Shown here: positions 8,738-17,468 of the stretch, in pieces
Layout: each line of letters starts with the position of its first letter
Position numbering within the stretch: the stretch's first letter is position 1
Source: Caminicella sporogenes DSM 14501
GTDB lineage: Bacteria; Bacillota; Clostridia; Peptostreptococcales; Caminicellaceae
Length of the DNA stretch: 64,000 nucleotides
NCBI RefSeq assembly: GCF_900142285.1
Contig: NZ_FRAJ01000007.1
Coordinates: 1-64,000 of the forward strand
Direction of reading: 5' to 3'
Notes under the pieces: model-generated
Told to the model about the DNA's origin: nothing
The model's input: only the letters and a program-made list of their open reading frames with translations
Database searches by the model: none
Translations under genes and position numbers: made by a program

Positions 8738-8766
8738 TTGACAAAGATAATTTTATACTGTATAAT
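8738..8766 (+). promoter_or_regulatory. consensus sigma-A promoter of the tRNA operon
   Basis: TTGACA (8738-8743), a 17-base spacer and TATAAT (8761-8766), both hexamers perfect. Transcription would start about 10 bases before tRNA-Pro. Confidence 0.92.
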
Positions 8767-8783
8767 TACTTACGTAAGTTGTT

Positions 8784-8860
<77 letters not shown>

Positions 8861-8864
8861 TTAA

Positions 8865-8938
8865 GCGGGTGTAGCTCAGTGGTAGAGCCCCGGCCTTCCA
8901 AGCCGGTTGCGAGGGTTCGATTCCCTTCACCCGCTCCA
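8865..8938 (+). tRNA. tRNA-Gly (anticodon TCC)
   Basis: 74 bases with acceptor GCGGGTG/CACCCGC, anticodon stem CCGGC/GCCGG around loop CTTCCAA, T-loop GTTCGATTC and encoded CCA. Only four bases follow tRNA-Pro. Confidence 0.97.
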
Positions 8939-9023
8939 TTTTATTTTTGTATGTGATAAATTTAATATATATTGTAAGTCGTGTGTTAATAGATAGTTTT
9001 GTACACACGCTATTACTTTTTGT

Positions 9024-9100
9024 GGCGGCTGTCGTCAAGTGGTTAAGACACAGGATTGTGGCTCCTGCATGCGTGGGTTCGAATCCCATCAGCCGCCCCA
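9024..9100 (+). tRNA. tRNA-His (anticodon GTG)
   Basis: 77 bases including the extra 5' G(-1), which pairs with the discriminator C, the hallmark of tRNA-His. Anticodon stem CAGGA/TCCTG around loop TTGTGGC; CCA is encoded. Confidence 0.97.
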
Positions 9101-9154
9101 ATAAAATTACCAATAAAATTATAAGTTTTTTAATTTGATAAAGATTTATCATAT

Positions 9155-9238
9155 GCGGGTGTGGCGGAATTGGCAGACGCGCTAGACTTAGGATCTAGTG
9201 CCTTGTGCGTGGGGGTTCAAGTCCCTCCACCCGCACCA
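9155..9238 (+). tRNA. tRNA-Leu (anticodon TAG)
   Basis: 84-base class II tRNA with a variable arm (TGCCTTGTGCG region), acceptor GCGGGTG/CACCCGC, anticodon loop CTTAGGA and encoded CCA. Last member of the operon, followed by a terminator. Confidence 0.97.
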
Positions 9239-9242
9239 TGTG

Positions 9243-9295
9243 AAAACAGCACTCAAAGAATAGTATTACTTTGGGTGTTGTTTTTGTTTTTTAGC
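9243..9295 (+). terminator. terminator of the tRNA operon
   Basis: CAGCACTCAAAG pairs with CTTTGGGTGTTG (with G-T pairs) around a 10-base loop, then TTTTTGTTTTTT. Confidence 0.75.
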
Positions 9296-9536
9296 ATTTT
9301 TAAGATTAGGAATTATAAAAAATCCTAGAGATTTGACTCTTAAAATTGGAATTTGTAATAAGTAATTTATATTAAATATTACAATTTAGACATTTGTATT
9401 AAAAAATGTTAAGAAACGTTGAAATTAAGTTGTTTCAAGCAGTTATAGAATTATTAAAAAATAGAAATATAAATTTTATTGAAATTGTTTTTAAAATCAT
9501 TTAGCATATATGTATATCGATTATATTTGATGAATG

Positions 9537-9685
9537 AGGCTTTAGTAGATGGTGAATTGTTTGAAAATTCATGTCATTTAAAACAATTCAATAAATTACT
9601 AAAGTCTTACAAAAGGTACTTATAAGTTTTGATATTGCAATTTTAATACTGATTGCAATATTATTGGGGCCCCTTAAAAACTTAT
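9537..9685 (+). ncRNA. structured leader of the peptide transporter operon (candidate cis-regulatory RNA)
   Basis: Two paired regions lie upstream of the solute-binding-protein gene. The first joins 9537-9547 to 9597-9607 (11 bp) and encloses 9554-9562 with 9581-9589 (9 bp) and an 18-base loop. The second joins 9622-9630 to 9677-9685 (9 bp) and encloses 9632-9641 with 9652-9661 (10 bp), with GGGGCCCC at 9666-9673 in one arm. Neither is followed by a T-run, and the second helix ends 11 bases before the ribosome binding site (AAGGGAGG, 9696-9703). No known riboswitch class is recognised. The rest of the 470-base gap (9296-9536) shows nothing beyond AT-rich DNA. Confidence 0.45.
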
Positions 9686-9708
9686 TACGACAATCAAGGG
9701 AGGAAAAC

Positions 9709-11244
9709 ATGATGTTTAAAAACAAAAAGTTTTTAATGATACTTTCTGCAGTTATGATTTTTGCAGTAGCACTGACAGGCTGCGGACAAAAAGCTGCAAA
9801 TGAAGGAAAGGTTGAAAAGGATACATTAGTAGTTGCACAAGGTGCTGATGCAAAATCTCTTGACCCACATGCAACTAATGACCAACCATCTTCTAGAGTT
9901 ATGAAGCAAATTTACGATACGCTTGTTAAAGCTACTGTTGATATGGAATTAGTTCCAGGACTTGCTGAAAGCTGGAAGCAATTAGATGAAACTACTTGGC
10001 AATTTAATATAAGAAAAGGTGTTAAGTTCCATAATGGTGAAGAATTAAAGGCTAGTGATGTTAAATTTACTTTAGAGAGAATGTTGAAATCTCAAAAAGT
10101 TGCACATATAGTAGAGGCAATTGATAGTGTAGAGGTTAAAGATGATTACACAGTTATAATTAAAACTAAAGAACCATTTGGTCCACTTTTAGCACATCTT
10201 TCACATACTGCAGCTTCAATATTAAATGAAAAAGCTGTAAAAGAAGCTGGAGATAATTATGGACAACATCCAATAGGAACTGGTCCATATAAATTTGTAA
10301 GCTGGGAAGCTGGAGATAGAATAACACTTGAAAGATTTGATGATTATTATCAAGGACCAGCTAAGATTAAAAATGTAGTATTTAGAAATATTACTGAAGG
10401 GACTAATAGAACAATTGGACTTGAAACTGGTGAAGTTGATATAGCTTATGATATTGAACCAATTGATAAAGATAGAGTTGCTAATCATGAAAAGTTACAA
10501 TTAATTGAAGGACCATCACTTTCATATGCATATATTGGTATGAACATGAAAAAAGCACCTTTCGATAATCCAAAGGTGAGAAAAGCTATAAATTATGCAA
10601 TAAATGTTGATGATATAATCACAGCTGTATTAAATGGAGCTGGACAAAAAGCTAATTCGCCAATAGGACCAAGAGTATTTGGATATAATGGGGAAATCAA
10701 ACCATATGATTATAATCCAGAATTAGCAAAGAAATTGTTAAAAGAAGCAGGATATGAAAATGGATTTGATACTACTATTTGGACTAATGATAATCCTATT
10801 AGAATGCAAATAGCACAAATAGTTCAGGCTCAATTAAAAGAAGTTGGAATAAATGTAACTATTGAACCACTTGAGTGGGGTAGCTATTTAGAGAGAACTG
10901 CTAAAGGTGAACACGATATGTTTATCCTTGGTTGGACAACAGTTACAGCAGATGCTGATTACGGTTTATATGCTTTATATCACAGTTCACAGCATGGTGG
11001 AGCTGGTAACAGAACATTCTATACAAATGAAGAAGTAGACAAGCTTTTAGAAAAAGGTAGAACTTCAATAGATCCAAAGGTAAGAGAAGAAGCTTATAAA
11101 AAAGCTCAAGAAATCATAGTAAATGATGCTCCAGATGTAATGCTTTATTATGGAACTCAAAATGCAGGTATTCAAAAATCTGTAAAAGGATTTAAACTAC
11201 ATCCAGCAGGACATCACAGTATATATGGAGTATACTTTGAGTAA
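9709..11244 (+). CDS. peptide ABC transporter, extracellular solute-binding lipoprotein (SBP family 5)
   Basis: Captures peptides (or a similar ligand) outside the cell and delivers them to the permease encoded next. The start at 9709 is chosen for the AAGGGAGG site; the frame is open from further upstream. A lipoprotein signal ends LTGC with Cys25 as the lipidated residue. The mature domain shows the family-5 pattern: LVPGLAESWKQLDETTWQFNIRKGVKFHNGEELKASDVKFTLERM near the N-terminus and PIGTGPYKFVSWEAGDRITLERF in the middle. The protein is 511 residues, normal length. A hairpin between this gene and the permease probably lets the binding protein be made in excess. The ligand (di- or oligopeptide) cannot be fixed from sequence. 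Confidence 0.94.
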   Translation: MMFKNKKFLMILSAVMIFAVALTGCGQKAANEGKVEKDTLVVAQGADAKSLDPHATNDQPSSRVMKQIYDTLVKATVDMELVPGLAESWKQLDETTWQFNIRKGVKFHNGEELKASDVKFTLERMLKSQKVAHIVEAIDSVEVKDDYTVIIKTKEPFGPLLAHLSHTAASILNEKAVKEAGDNYGQHPIGTGPYKFVSWEAGDRITLERFDDYYQGPAKIKNVVFRNITEGTNRTIGLETGEVDIAYDIEPIDKDRVANHEKLQLIEGPSLSYAYIGMNMKKAPFDNPKVRKAINYAINVDDIITAVLNGAGQKANSPIGPRVFGYNGEIKPYDYNPELAKKLLKEAGYENGFDTTIWTNDNPIRMQIAQIVQAQLKEVGINVTIEPLEWGSYLERTAKGEHDMFILGWTTVTADADYGLYALYHSSQHGGAGNRTFYTNEEVDKLLEKGRTSIDPKVREEAYKKAQEIIVNDAPDVMLYYGTQNAGIQKSVKGFKLHPAGHHSIYGVYFE

Positions 11245-11255
11245 AAAGTAAATAA

Positions 11256-11286
11256 AAAAGTAGGACCTTGAAAGGTCCTACTTTTA
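11256..11286 (+). terminator. intercistronic hairpin (partial terminator) within the peptide transporter operon
   Basis: AAAAGTAGGACC pairs with GGTCCTACTTTT, loop TTGAAA. It lies directly after the binding-protein gene and before the permease genes, so it probably reduces rather than ends transcription. Confidence 0.7.
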
Positions 11287-11367
11287 CTTTGGAATAAAAA
11301 ATTTACAAAAAATTAAAAAGAACGACATAATCTTAATAATTTTTATAAATGTGAAGGGAGGATTATA

Positions 11368-12297
11368 ATGCATAAGTATATATTAAAAAGATTATTGCTA
11401 CTTATTCCAGTACTTTTAGGGGTTACATTTATAGTGTTTTCAATTATGTCATTTACACCAGGTGACCCAGCTCAGTTGATTTTAGGTGAGAATGCTCCAG
11501 CTGAAGCGGTACAGCAGCTTAGAGCAGAAATGGGACTTGATGATCCATTTTTAGTTCAGTATTTTAGATTTTTGGGAAATGCAATAAAAGGTGATTTTGG
11601 ACGTTCTTATACAACAAAGAGAGAAGTTTTTGCTGAAATATTTGCTAGATTTCCGAATACTTTAGTTTTAGCAGTAGTAGGAGTTGCAATTGCAATTGCT
11701 ATAGGTATTCCTGTAGGAATTATATCGGCTACTAAACAGTATTCATTAATTGATAGTATCAGTATGGTAGCAGCACTTTTAGGAGTATCCATGCCGAACT
11801 TTTGGCTTGGACTTATGCTCATATTAGTATTTTCAGTTTCTTTGGGAATTTTACCATCTGGCGGATATGATGGATTTACAAGTATAATACTACCTGCTAT
11901 AACTCTTGGAACAGGTGCAGCAGCAATTATTACTCGTATGACTCGTTCATCGATGTTAGAAGTTATTAGACAGGATTATATAAGAACTGCAAGAGCTAAA
12001 GGTGTTGCAGAAAAGAAAGTTGTAAATAAACATGCACTAAAAAATGCATTAATACCTGTTATAACAGTTGTAGGATTACAGTTTGGTTATTTACTAGGTG
12101 GTGCAGTATTAACTGAAACAGTATTTTCATGGCCGGGAGTAGGAAGACTTTTAGTTGAAGCTATAAGACAAAAAGATACACCTACAGTTTTAGCATCAGT
12201 TGTATTCTTGGCTACAACTTTTAGTATTGTTAACTTGATGGTTGATATATTATATGCATATGTGGATCCAAGAATTAAATCGCAATACAGCAAGTAG
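11368..12297 (+). CDS. peptide ABC transporter permease, DppB/OppB type
   Basis: 309-residue inner membrane permease of the DppB/OppB family, starting behind GGGAGG. It begins MHKYILKRLLLLIPVLLGVTFIVFSI, the standard first helix, then has about six membrane segments. The cytoplasmic loop TARAKGVAEKKVVNKHALKNALIPV is the EAA motif that contacts the ATPase. It pairs with the next gene to form the heteromeric channel. Confidence 0.95.
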   Translation: MHKYILKRLLLLIPVLLGVTFIVFSIMSFTPGDPAQLILGENAPAEAVQQLRAEMGLDDPFLVQYFRFLGNAIKGDFGRSYTTKREVFAEIFARFPNTLVLAVVGVAIAIAIGIPVGIISATKQYSLIDSISMVAALLGVSMPNFWLGLMLILVFSVSLGILPSGGYDGFTSIILPAITLGTGAAAIITRMTRSSMLEVIRQDYIRTARAKGVAEKKVVNKHALKNALIPVITVVGLQFGYLLGGAVLTETVFSWPGVGRLLVEAIRQKDTPTVLASVVFLATTFSIVNLMVDILYAYVDPRIKSQYSK

Positions 12298-12322
12298 AAT
12301 TAACTGAAAGGGAGGTATAAAT

Positions 12323-13228
12323 ATGGCTTCAAATGTAGTGCTAAAAAAAGAGTCAGTAAGTCACAAGAAAAAAAATAAAAAGAGAAGTCAGTGGGCTGAA
12401 GTTTGGAGAAGATTGAAAAAGAATAAAATGGCTATGTTGGGATTAGCTATACTTACTGTATTAGTTTTATTAGCAATTTTTGCAGATTTTATAGCAAATT
12501 ATGATGAAGTAGTTGTAAAAATAGATTTAGCTAATAAATTAAAAGGACCAAGTGCAGAGCATTGGCTTGGAACAGATGAATTTGGAAGAGATATATTTGC
12601 AAGAATGGTACATGGAGCAAGAGTCTCACTTTATGTCGGAATAATTGCTGTTGGTATTTCTATAATTATAGGAGGAACTTTAGGAGCAATAGCAGGTTAT
12701 TATGGTGGAAAATTAGATAATGTAATAATGAGAGCAATGGATATATTTTTAGCAATTCCAAGTATATTATTGGCTATTGCAATAGTTTCAGCATTAGGAC
12801 CATCTCTATTTAACTTAATGCTAGCAATTGGCGTATCTTCGGTTCCTTCATATGCAAGAATAGTTAGAGCTTCAGTTTTATCTATAAGAGATCAAGAATT
12901 TATAGAAGCGGCTAAAGCAATAGGGGCTAGTGATGCGAGAATAATTTTAAAACATATAATACCTAATGCATTAGCACCTGTTATAGTTCAAGGGACTTTA
13001 GGTGTTGCAGGAGCAATTCTTTCTACAGCAGGACTTAGTTTTATCGGACTTGGTATTCAACCACCAGCACCGGAATGGGGTTCAATGCTAGCTGGAGGTA
13101 GACAGTATTTAAGATATGCATGGCATGTAACGACTTTCCCGGGACTTGCAATTATGATTACAATTCTTGCACTTAACCTAGTAGGTGACGGTTTAAGAGA
13201 TGCACTAGATCCAAGATTAAAGCAATAA
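12323..13228 (+). CDS. peptide ABC transporter permease, DppC/OppC type
   Basis: 301 residues. A long basic N-terminal tail (about 1-35), typical of DppC proteins, precedes the first membrane helix (MAMLGLAILTVLVLLAIFADFI). The motif HWLGTDEFGRDIFARMVHGARVSL marks the OppC family, and EAAKAIGASDARIILKHIIPNALAP is the EAA loop. Starts 25 bases after dppB-type gene behind GGGAGG; same operon. Confidence 0.95.
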   Translation: MASNVVLKKESVSHKKKNKKRSQWAEVWRRLKKNKMAMLGLAILTVLVLLAIFADFIANYDEVVVKIDLANKLKGPSAEHWLGTDEFGRDIFARMVHGARVSLYVGIIAVGISIIIGGTLGAIAGYYGGKLDNVIMRAMDIFLAIPSILLAIAIVSALGPSLFNLMLAIGVSSVPSYARIVRASVLSIRDQEFIEAAKAIGASDARIILKHIIPNALAPVIVQGTLGVAGAILSTAGLSFIGLGIQPPAPEWGSMLAGGRQYLRYAWHVTTFPGLAIMITILALNLVGDGLRDALDPRLKQ

Positions 13229-13248
13229 TCTAGAAGGGAGTGTAGATG

Positions 13249-14238
13249 ATGGCAAAAGAGCTGCTAAATATAAATAATTTAACTATACATTATATAACTG
13301 ATGATGGAACAGTTAAAGCTGTTAACGGTATAGATATTAAGCTTAATGAAGGAGAGACGTTAGGATTAGTTGGAGAAACAGGAGCAGGTAAGACTACTAC
13401 TGCGTTGGGTATTATGAGATTGGTACCTAATCCTCCGGGTAAAATTATAAATGGGTCAATTGAATTTGAAGGGAGAAATTTATTAGATATTTCTGAAGAA
13501 GAAATGAGAATGATTAGGGGAAATAAAATATCTATGATATTCCAAGACCCTATGACTTCATTAAACCCTGTTATGACTGTAGGGGAACAGATAGCTGAAG
13601 TTATTGAAATACATCAAAATGTGTCAAAACAAGAAGCTATGAAAAAAGCAGAGGAAATGCTTGAACTTGTTGGTATTCCAGCGACAAGGGTAAATGATTA
13701 TCCGCATCAGTTTTCAGGAGGCATGAAACAGAGAGTTATAATAGCTATAGCACTTGCTTGTAATCCAAAGCTTTTAATAGCTGATGAACCTACAACAGCT
13801 CTTGATGTTACAATACAAGCACAAGTACTTGATTTAATGAATAATTTGAAGGAAGAATTTAAGACAGCGATGATTTTAATTACTCATGATTTAGGTGTGG
13901 TTGCAGAAGTATGTGATAAAGTTGCTATTATGTATGCTGGTGAAATAGTAGAAACTGCATCACTTGAGCAGTTATTTGAAAATCCAAGACATCCTTATAC
14001 TGTAGGTTTATTTGGTTCAATACCAAATTTAGAAGAAGAAGTTGACAGATTGAAGCCTATTAAAGGTTTGATGCCAGACCCAACAAACCTTCCAAAAGGA
14101 TGTAAATTCCATCCAAGATGTCCGTACGCTAAGGATATTTGCAGTAAACAAGAACCTAAAATTACTGAAATAGAAAATGGACATAAGGTTAAGTGCTTAA
14201 TTTATGAAGGTCTTGTTGATGCGGAGGTGAAAAGATAA
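13249..14238 (+). CDS. peptide ABC transporter ATPase, DppD/OppD type
   Basis: ATP-binding subunit that powers uptake. Walker [10 protein letters not shown] near residue 40, Q-loop [12 protein letters not shown], signature SGGMKQR, Walker [15 protein letters not shown] and switch histidine ITHDLGVV are all visible. The C-terminal oligopeptide-transporter extension contains [19 protein letters not shown], a cysteine set that binds an Fe-S cluster in characterised relatives. The reading frame has two adjacent ATGs (13246 and 13249). The second is slightly better placed behind GGGAG. It ends overlapping the next start by one base (TAATG). Confidence 0.94.
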   Translation: MAKELLNINNLTIHYITDDGTVKAVNGIDIKLNEGETLGLVGETGAGKTTTALGIMRLVPNPPGKIINGSIEFEGRNLLDISEEEMRMIRGNKISMIFQDPMTSLNPVMTVGEQIAEVIEIHQNVSKQEAMKKAEEMLELVGIPATRVNDYPHQFSGGMKQRVIIAIALACNPKLLIADEPTTALDVTIQAQVLDLMNNLKEEFKTAMILITHDLGVVAEVCDKVAIMYAGEIVETASLEQLFENPRHPYTVGLFGSIPNLEEEVDRLKPIKGLMPDPTNLPKGCKFHPRCPYAKDICSKQEPKITEIENGHKVKCLIYEGLVDAEVKR

Positions 14239-15203
14239 TGGCAGATAAAATACTTGAAGTTAGAAATCTTAAAAAGTACTTTAAAACACCTAAAGGAATG
14301 TTACATGCCGTTGATGATGTAACTTTTTCAATAGAAAGAGGTAAAACTCTTGGTGTAGTTGGTGAATCAGGTTGTGGTAAATCAACTACTGGTAGAGCGA
14401 TTTTAAGACTTCATGAACCAACTGATGGGGAAATAATATTTGAAGGTAAAAATATAAGAATGTTCAATAAACAGCAGTTAAGAGAACTTAGAAAAGAGAT
14501 GCAGATAATATTTCAAGACCCATTTGCTTCACTTAATCCAAGAATGACAGTCAGTGAAATAATAGCTGAGCCTTTAATAATTCACAAATTAGTTAAGAAT
14601 AAAGCTGAACTTAATAAGAGAGTTTCAGAGCTTATGGATACAGTTGGATTAGCAGAGAGACTTGTAAATGCTTATCCGCATGAGCTTGATGGTGGTAGAA
14701 GACAGAGAATTGGTATAGCAAGGGCTTTATCATTAAATCCTAAGTTTATAGTATGTGATGAGCCAGTATCTGCTCTTGATGTTTCTATTCAAGCACAGGT
14801 ATTAAACCTTATGCAAGACCTTCAAGAAGAATTTGGACTTACTTATATGTTTATTACTCACGATTTATCAGTTGTTAAACATTTCTCTGATGAGATAGCA
14901 GTTATGTATCTTGGACAAATGGTTGAAAAAGCACCTGCTAAAGAACTTTTTAAAAATCCTATTCATCCTTATACGAAGGCACTTTTATCAGCTATTCCAG
15001 TTCCAAGTATACATCGCAAAAAAGAAAGAATAGTTTTAAAAGGAGAGATTAGTTCTCCAATAAATCCAGAACCGGGATGTAGATTTGCTAAAAGATGTCC
15101 TTATGCTGACAGCTGTAAAATGGCTACTTCTAAACAGCCTGAATTAAAAGATATAGGAAATGAACATTTTGTTGCATGTCATATGGTAGACAAGCTAAAA
15201 TAA
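14238..15203 (+). CDS. peptide ABC transporter ATPase, DppF/OppF type
   Basis: 321 residues, partner of the preceding ATPase. Walker A GESGCGKSTTG, Q-loop FQDPFASLNPRMTV, Walker B FIVCDEPVSALDVS and ITHDLSVV are present. The ABC signature is unusual: the chain reads HELDGGRRQRIGIARAL, so the usual LSGGQ serine position is D (LDGGR), a known variant of this subgroup. C-terminal Cys cluster CRFAKRCPYADSCK. Last gene of the operon, with a terminator downstream. Confidence 0.94.
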   Translation: MADKILEVRNLKKYFKTPKGMLHAVDDVTFSIERGKTLGVVGESGCGKSTTGRAILRLHEPTDGEIIFEGKNIRMFNKQQLRELRKEMQIIFQDPFASLNPRMTVSEIIAEPLIIHKLVKNKAELNKRVSELMDTVGLAERLVNAYPHELDGGRRQRIGIARALSLNPKFIVCDEPVSALDVSIQAQVLNLMQDLQEEFGLTYMFITHDLSVVKHFSDEIAVMYLGQMVEKAPAKELFKNPIHPYTKALLSAIPVPSIHRKKERIVLKGEISSPINPEPGCRFAKRCPYADSCKMATSKQPELKDIGNEHFVACHMVDKLK

Positions 15204-15245
15204 TATTTTCATATAAATGTGTAGACCTCTCTCTATATTTATATA

Positions 15246-15282
15246 GCTCTAAAGGTTATACTGCCTTTAGAGTTATTTTTTA
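15246..15282 (+). terminator. terminator of the peptide transporter operon
   Basis: CTCTAAAGG pairs with CCTTTAGAG around TTATACTG, followed by TTATTTTTT. Confidence 0.8.
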
Positions 15283-15316
15283 CAAATAGCTGTGAGTTTT
15301 ACAGAGTATACTGTAC

Positions 15317-15345
15317 TTGATTAATATACATCTATATGCTAATAT
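15317..15345 (+). promoter_or_regulatory. promoter of tRNA-Arg
   Basis: TTGATT, 17 bases, TAATAT; the -10 ends 25 bases before the tRNA. Confidence 0.55.
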
Positions 15346-15370
15346 TAATAAAGTAATATAAGAAATAAAT

Positions 15371-15446
15371 GCACCCATAGCTCAATGGATAGAGTGCCAG
15401 ACTTCGAATCTGGGCGTTGGGGGTTCGAGTCCCTCTGGGTGCACCA
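15371..15446 (+). tRNA. tRNA-Arg (anticodon TCG)
   Basis: 76 bases with acceptor GCACCCA/TGGGTGC, anticodon stem CCAGA/TCTGG around loop CTTCGAA, T-loop GTTCGAGTC and encoded CCA. Single-gene unit with its own promoter and terminator. Confidence 0.97.
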
Positions 15447-15458
15447 ATTATATCTGTT

Positions 15459-15497
15459 AAAATACCAGCTATTAAAATTTTAGCTGGTATTTTTTAT
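15459..15497 (+). terminator. terminator of tRNA-Arg
   Basis: AAAATACCAGCT pairs with AGCTGGTATTTT, then a T-run. Confidence 0.8.
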
Positions 15498-15721
15498 TAA
15501 TAAGTAATAATGAATAATTAATAAGTATTTAAGTTAATTTTATAGGATTTTAAAGATTTATTATCTATTTATGAAATTTATAATTAATAAAAATATTAAA
15601 AATATATTTGTTATTAAAATAATATTTTGAAGTATAAAATTTGAAAAGTTACGATAATAGTAGTAGAAAATATGAATAACAATTTATTTGATTGTAAAGA
15701 ATAATTCAAGGAGGTGGTTTA

Positions 15722-16195
15722 ATGCAAATTAGTCAAAAAGAAAGAATGCTTTTAGAAGAACAGAGAAATCAAGAAGAAATATGTGTTAAAAAATATCAAA
15801 ATTATGCAAATCAAGCACAAGACCCGCAATTAAAACAGTTATTTAATAAAATTGCAACTGAAGAACAGCATCATTATGATATTATTAATCAAATACTTAA
15901 TGGGCAACAACCTAATTTAAGTCATGCACAGATAAATCAGCAAGTTATGTTTCAACAAGCTCAGGTACAGCAAATGAATTCAGAAAATGTTATGAGCAAT
16001 CAAAAAGACAAAGTTTTATGTAACGATTTGCTATCTACTGAAAAATATGTATCAGGAACATATGATACTGTAATATTCGAATGTGTAAATCCAACTATTA
16101 GACAAGCACTTCAACATATACAGCAAGATGAACAACAGCATGGAAAAGAACTTTTTGATTATATGAATAGCCATGGAATGTATAATGTTAAATAA
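15722..16195 (+). CDS. spore coat protein, CotF-like ferritin-fold family
   Basis: 157 residues starting behind AAGGAGGTGG. The protein is a four-helix, ferritin-like chain of the Coat F domain family. It has two helices ending in acidic/His motifs, EEQHHYDIINQIL (about residues 47-59) and QQDEQQHGKELFDYMNS near the C-terminus, joined by a Gln-rich linker (residues about 63-95). Family members are made in the sporulating mother cell and deposited in the coat. Whether the E-x-x-H residues bind metal is not known. Single gene with its own terminator. No recognisable sporulation sigma promoter is claimed. Confidence 0.82.
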   Translation: MQISQKERMLLEEQRNQEEICVKKYQNYANQAQDPQLKQLFNKIATEEQHHYDIINQILNGQQPNLSHAQINQQVMFQQAQVQQMNSENVMSNQKDKVLCNDLLSTEKYVSGTYDTVIFECVNPTIRQALQHIQQDEQQHGKELFDYMNSHGMYNVK

Positions 16196-16240
16196 ATTTC
16201 TAGCAATTGATTTGATTTTATAGTTAAGTTTTTAAAATAT

Positions 16241-16286
16241 CATCCTATAGATAGATTAAAGTAAATCTTTCTATAGGATATTTTAT
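16241..16286 (+). terminator. terminator after the coat protein gene
   Basis: ATCCTATAG (16242-16250) pairs with CTATAGGAT (16271-16279) with an inner AGATT/AATCT helix, followed by ATTTTATTG. Confidence 0.7.
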
Positions 16287-16428
16287 TGTTAATGTTTTTT
16301 ATTCAAAATAGGTAAAAAGAGTGTGTTTAAAAATAAATTTATAGTAAATAGTTTTAAAAATAATCTTAGAGATTGAAAAGTGTCTGAATATTTTATATAA
16401 TTAAAATGCAAGGGTTGTGAAAGATATA

Positions 16429-16529
16429 ATGCCTTGTTTCTAAGTGAGTGATTTATCCATTACTTATTTCTTAGAAACATTTCGGCATGGGGATGTGCAC
16501 TTTGCAAAGGTGTATGCTTACCTATGTCG
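16429..16529 (+). ncRNA. structured leader RNA of the fumarase-malic enzyme operon (candidate riboswitch)
   Basis: A 10-bp helix (16435-16444 with 16470-16479), extended inside by about 7 pairs, is closed at its base by ATGCC (16429-16433) with GGCAT (16484-16488). The same GGCAT bases can instead form a 9-bp helix: CGGCATGGG (16483-16491) with CCTATGTCG (16521-16529), which encloses a small hairpin CACTTT-GCA-AAAGGTG. The two folds exclude each other. The second ends about 25 bases before the ribosome binding site region. No known riboswitch consensus was recognised. The rest of the gap (16287-16428) shows nothing. Confidence 0.5.
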
Positions 16530-16567
16530 ATTTATTTTTGAAAAAAATAAATTGGACGGTGTGAAAA

Positions 16568-17410
16568 GTGAGAGAAATACATGTATTTAAAATAAGAGAT
16601 GTTGTCAAAGAAATGTGTATGAGTTCAAATTATAATTTGGGTGTTGATGTAATTAATGCTTTAAAAAAAGCTAAAGAATTGGAAGAATCACCTGTAGGTA
16701 AAGACATATTAGAAAATCTAATAAAAAATGCAGAAATAGCTAAAAATGATAAAGTGCCTATGTGTCAAGATACTGGAATGGCTGTTATTTTTGTTGAAAT
16801 AGGTCAAGATGTCAAATTAATAGGTGGTAATATAACAGATGCCATAAATGAAGGAGTAAGGCAGGGGTATAAGGAAGGTTATTTAAGAAAATCTGTTGTT
16901 AAAGACCCTTTGATAAGAAAGAATACAGGGGATAATACTCCAGCGATAATTTATTATGATATTGTAGCTGGAGATAGGGTGAAGATTACTGTAGCACCTA
17001 AAGGGTTTGGTAGTGAAAATATGAGCAGAACAAAAATGCTTAAACCTTCTGATGGAATAAAAGGTGTTGAAGATTTTGTAATTAAAACTGTATCTGAAGC
17101 AGGACCTAATCCTTGTCCTCCAATAGTAGTAGGTGTAGGTATAGGAGGGACTTTGGATAAGGCTGCTTATATGGCAAAGAAAGCTCTGCTTAGACCAGTT
17201 GGAGAACATAATAAATTAGAACATATAAGAAAAATGGAAGAAAATTTATTGAAAAAAATAAATGATTTAGGAATTGGACCTCAAGGATTAGGAGGAAGGA
17301 CGACTGCTTTAGCTGTAAATATTGAAGTGTTTGCTACTCATATAGCAGGATTGCCAGTTGCAGTAAATATTAACTGTCATGCTTCAAGGCATGAAGAAAG
17401 GATTATTTGA
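16568..17410 (+). CDS. fumarate hydratase, alpha subunit (class I, two-subunit type)
   Basis: Interconverts fumarate and malate with the beta subunit; class I enzymes hold an oxygen-sensitive 4Fe-4S cluster. 280 residues from a GTG start behind GGACGG, giving the standard MREI N-terminus. Visible motifs include VPMCQDTGMAVIFVEIGQDV (cluster cysteine), PNPCPPIVVGVGIGGTLDKAAYMAKKAL and GPQGLGGRTTALAVNIE, and an ending with NCHASRHEE. The beta subunit gene follows after 58 bases and malic enzyme after that, so the operon links malate, fumarate and pyruvate. A structured leader precedes it. L(+)-tartrate dehydratase is the alternative; the malic-enzyme neighbour favours fumarase. Confidence 0.9.
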   Translation: MREIHVFKIRDVVKEMCMSSNYNLGVDVINALKKAKELEESPVGKDILENLIKNAEIAKNDKVPMCQDTGMAVIFVEIGQDVKLIGGNITDAINEGVRQGYKEGYLRKSVVKDPLIRKNTGDNTPAIIYYDIVAGDRVKITVAPKGFGSENMSRTKMLKPSDGIKGVEDFVIKTVSEAGPNPCPPIVVGVGIGGTLDKAAYMAKKALLRPVGEHNKLEHIRKMEENLLKKINDLGIGPQGLGGRTTALAVNIEVFATHIAGLPVAVNINCHASRHEERII

Positions 17411-17468
17411 AAAGAATTTTAATTCAAAAAAGATTTTGATTTATTAGAGGAAAGGAAGATAATTTCAA

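Noticed and set aside
8947-9138. 63-codon frame on the plus strand between tRNAs
   Set aside because: It runs through tRNA-His and has no ribosome binding site.
16530-16556. AT-rich hairpin just before the fumarase start as a terminator
   Set aside because: ATTTATTTTT/AAAAAATAAAT is all A-T and lacks a following T-run, so it is too weak to call.
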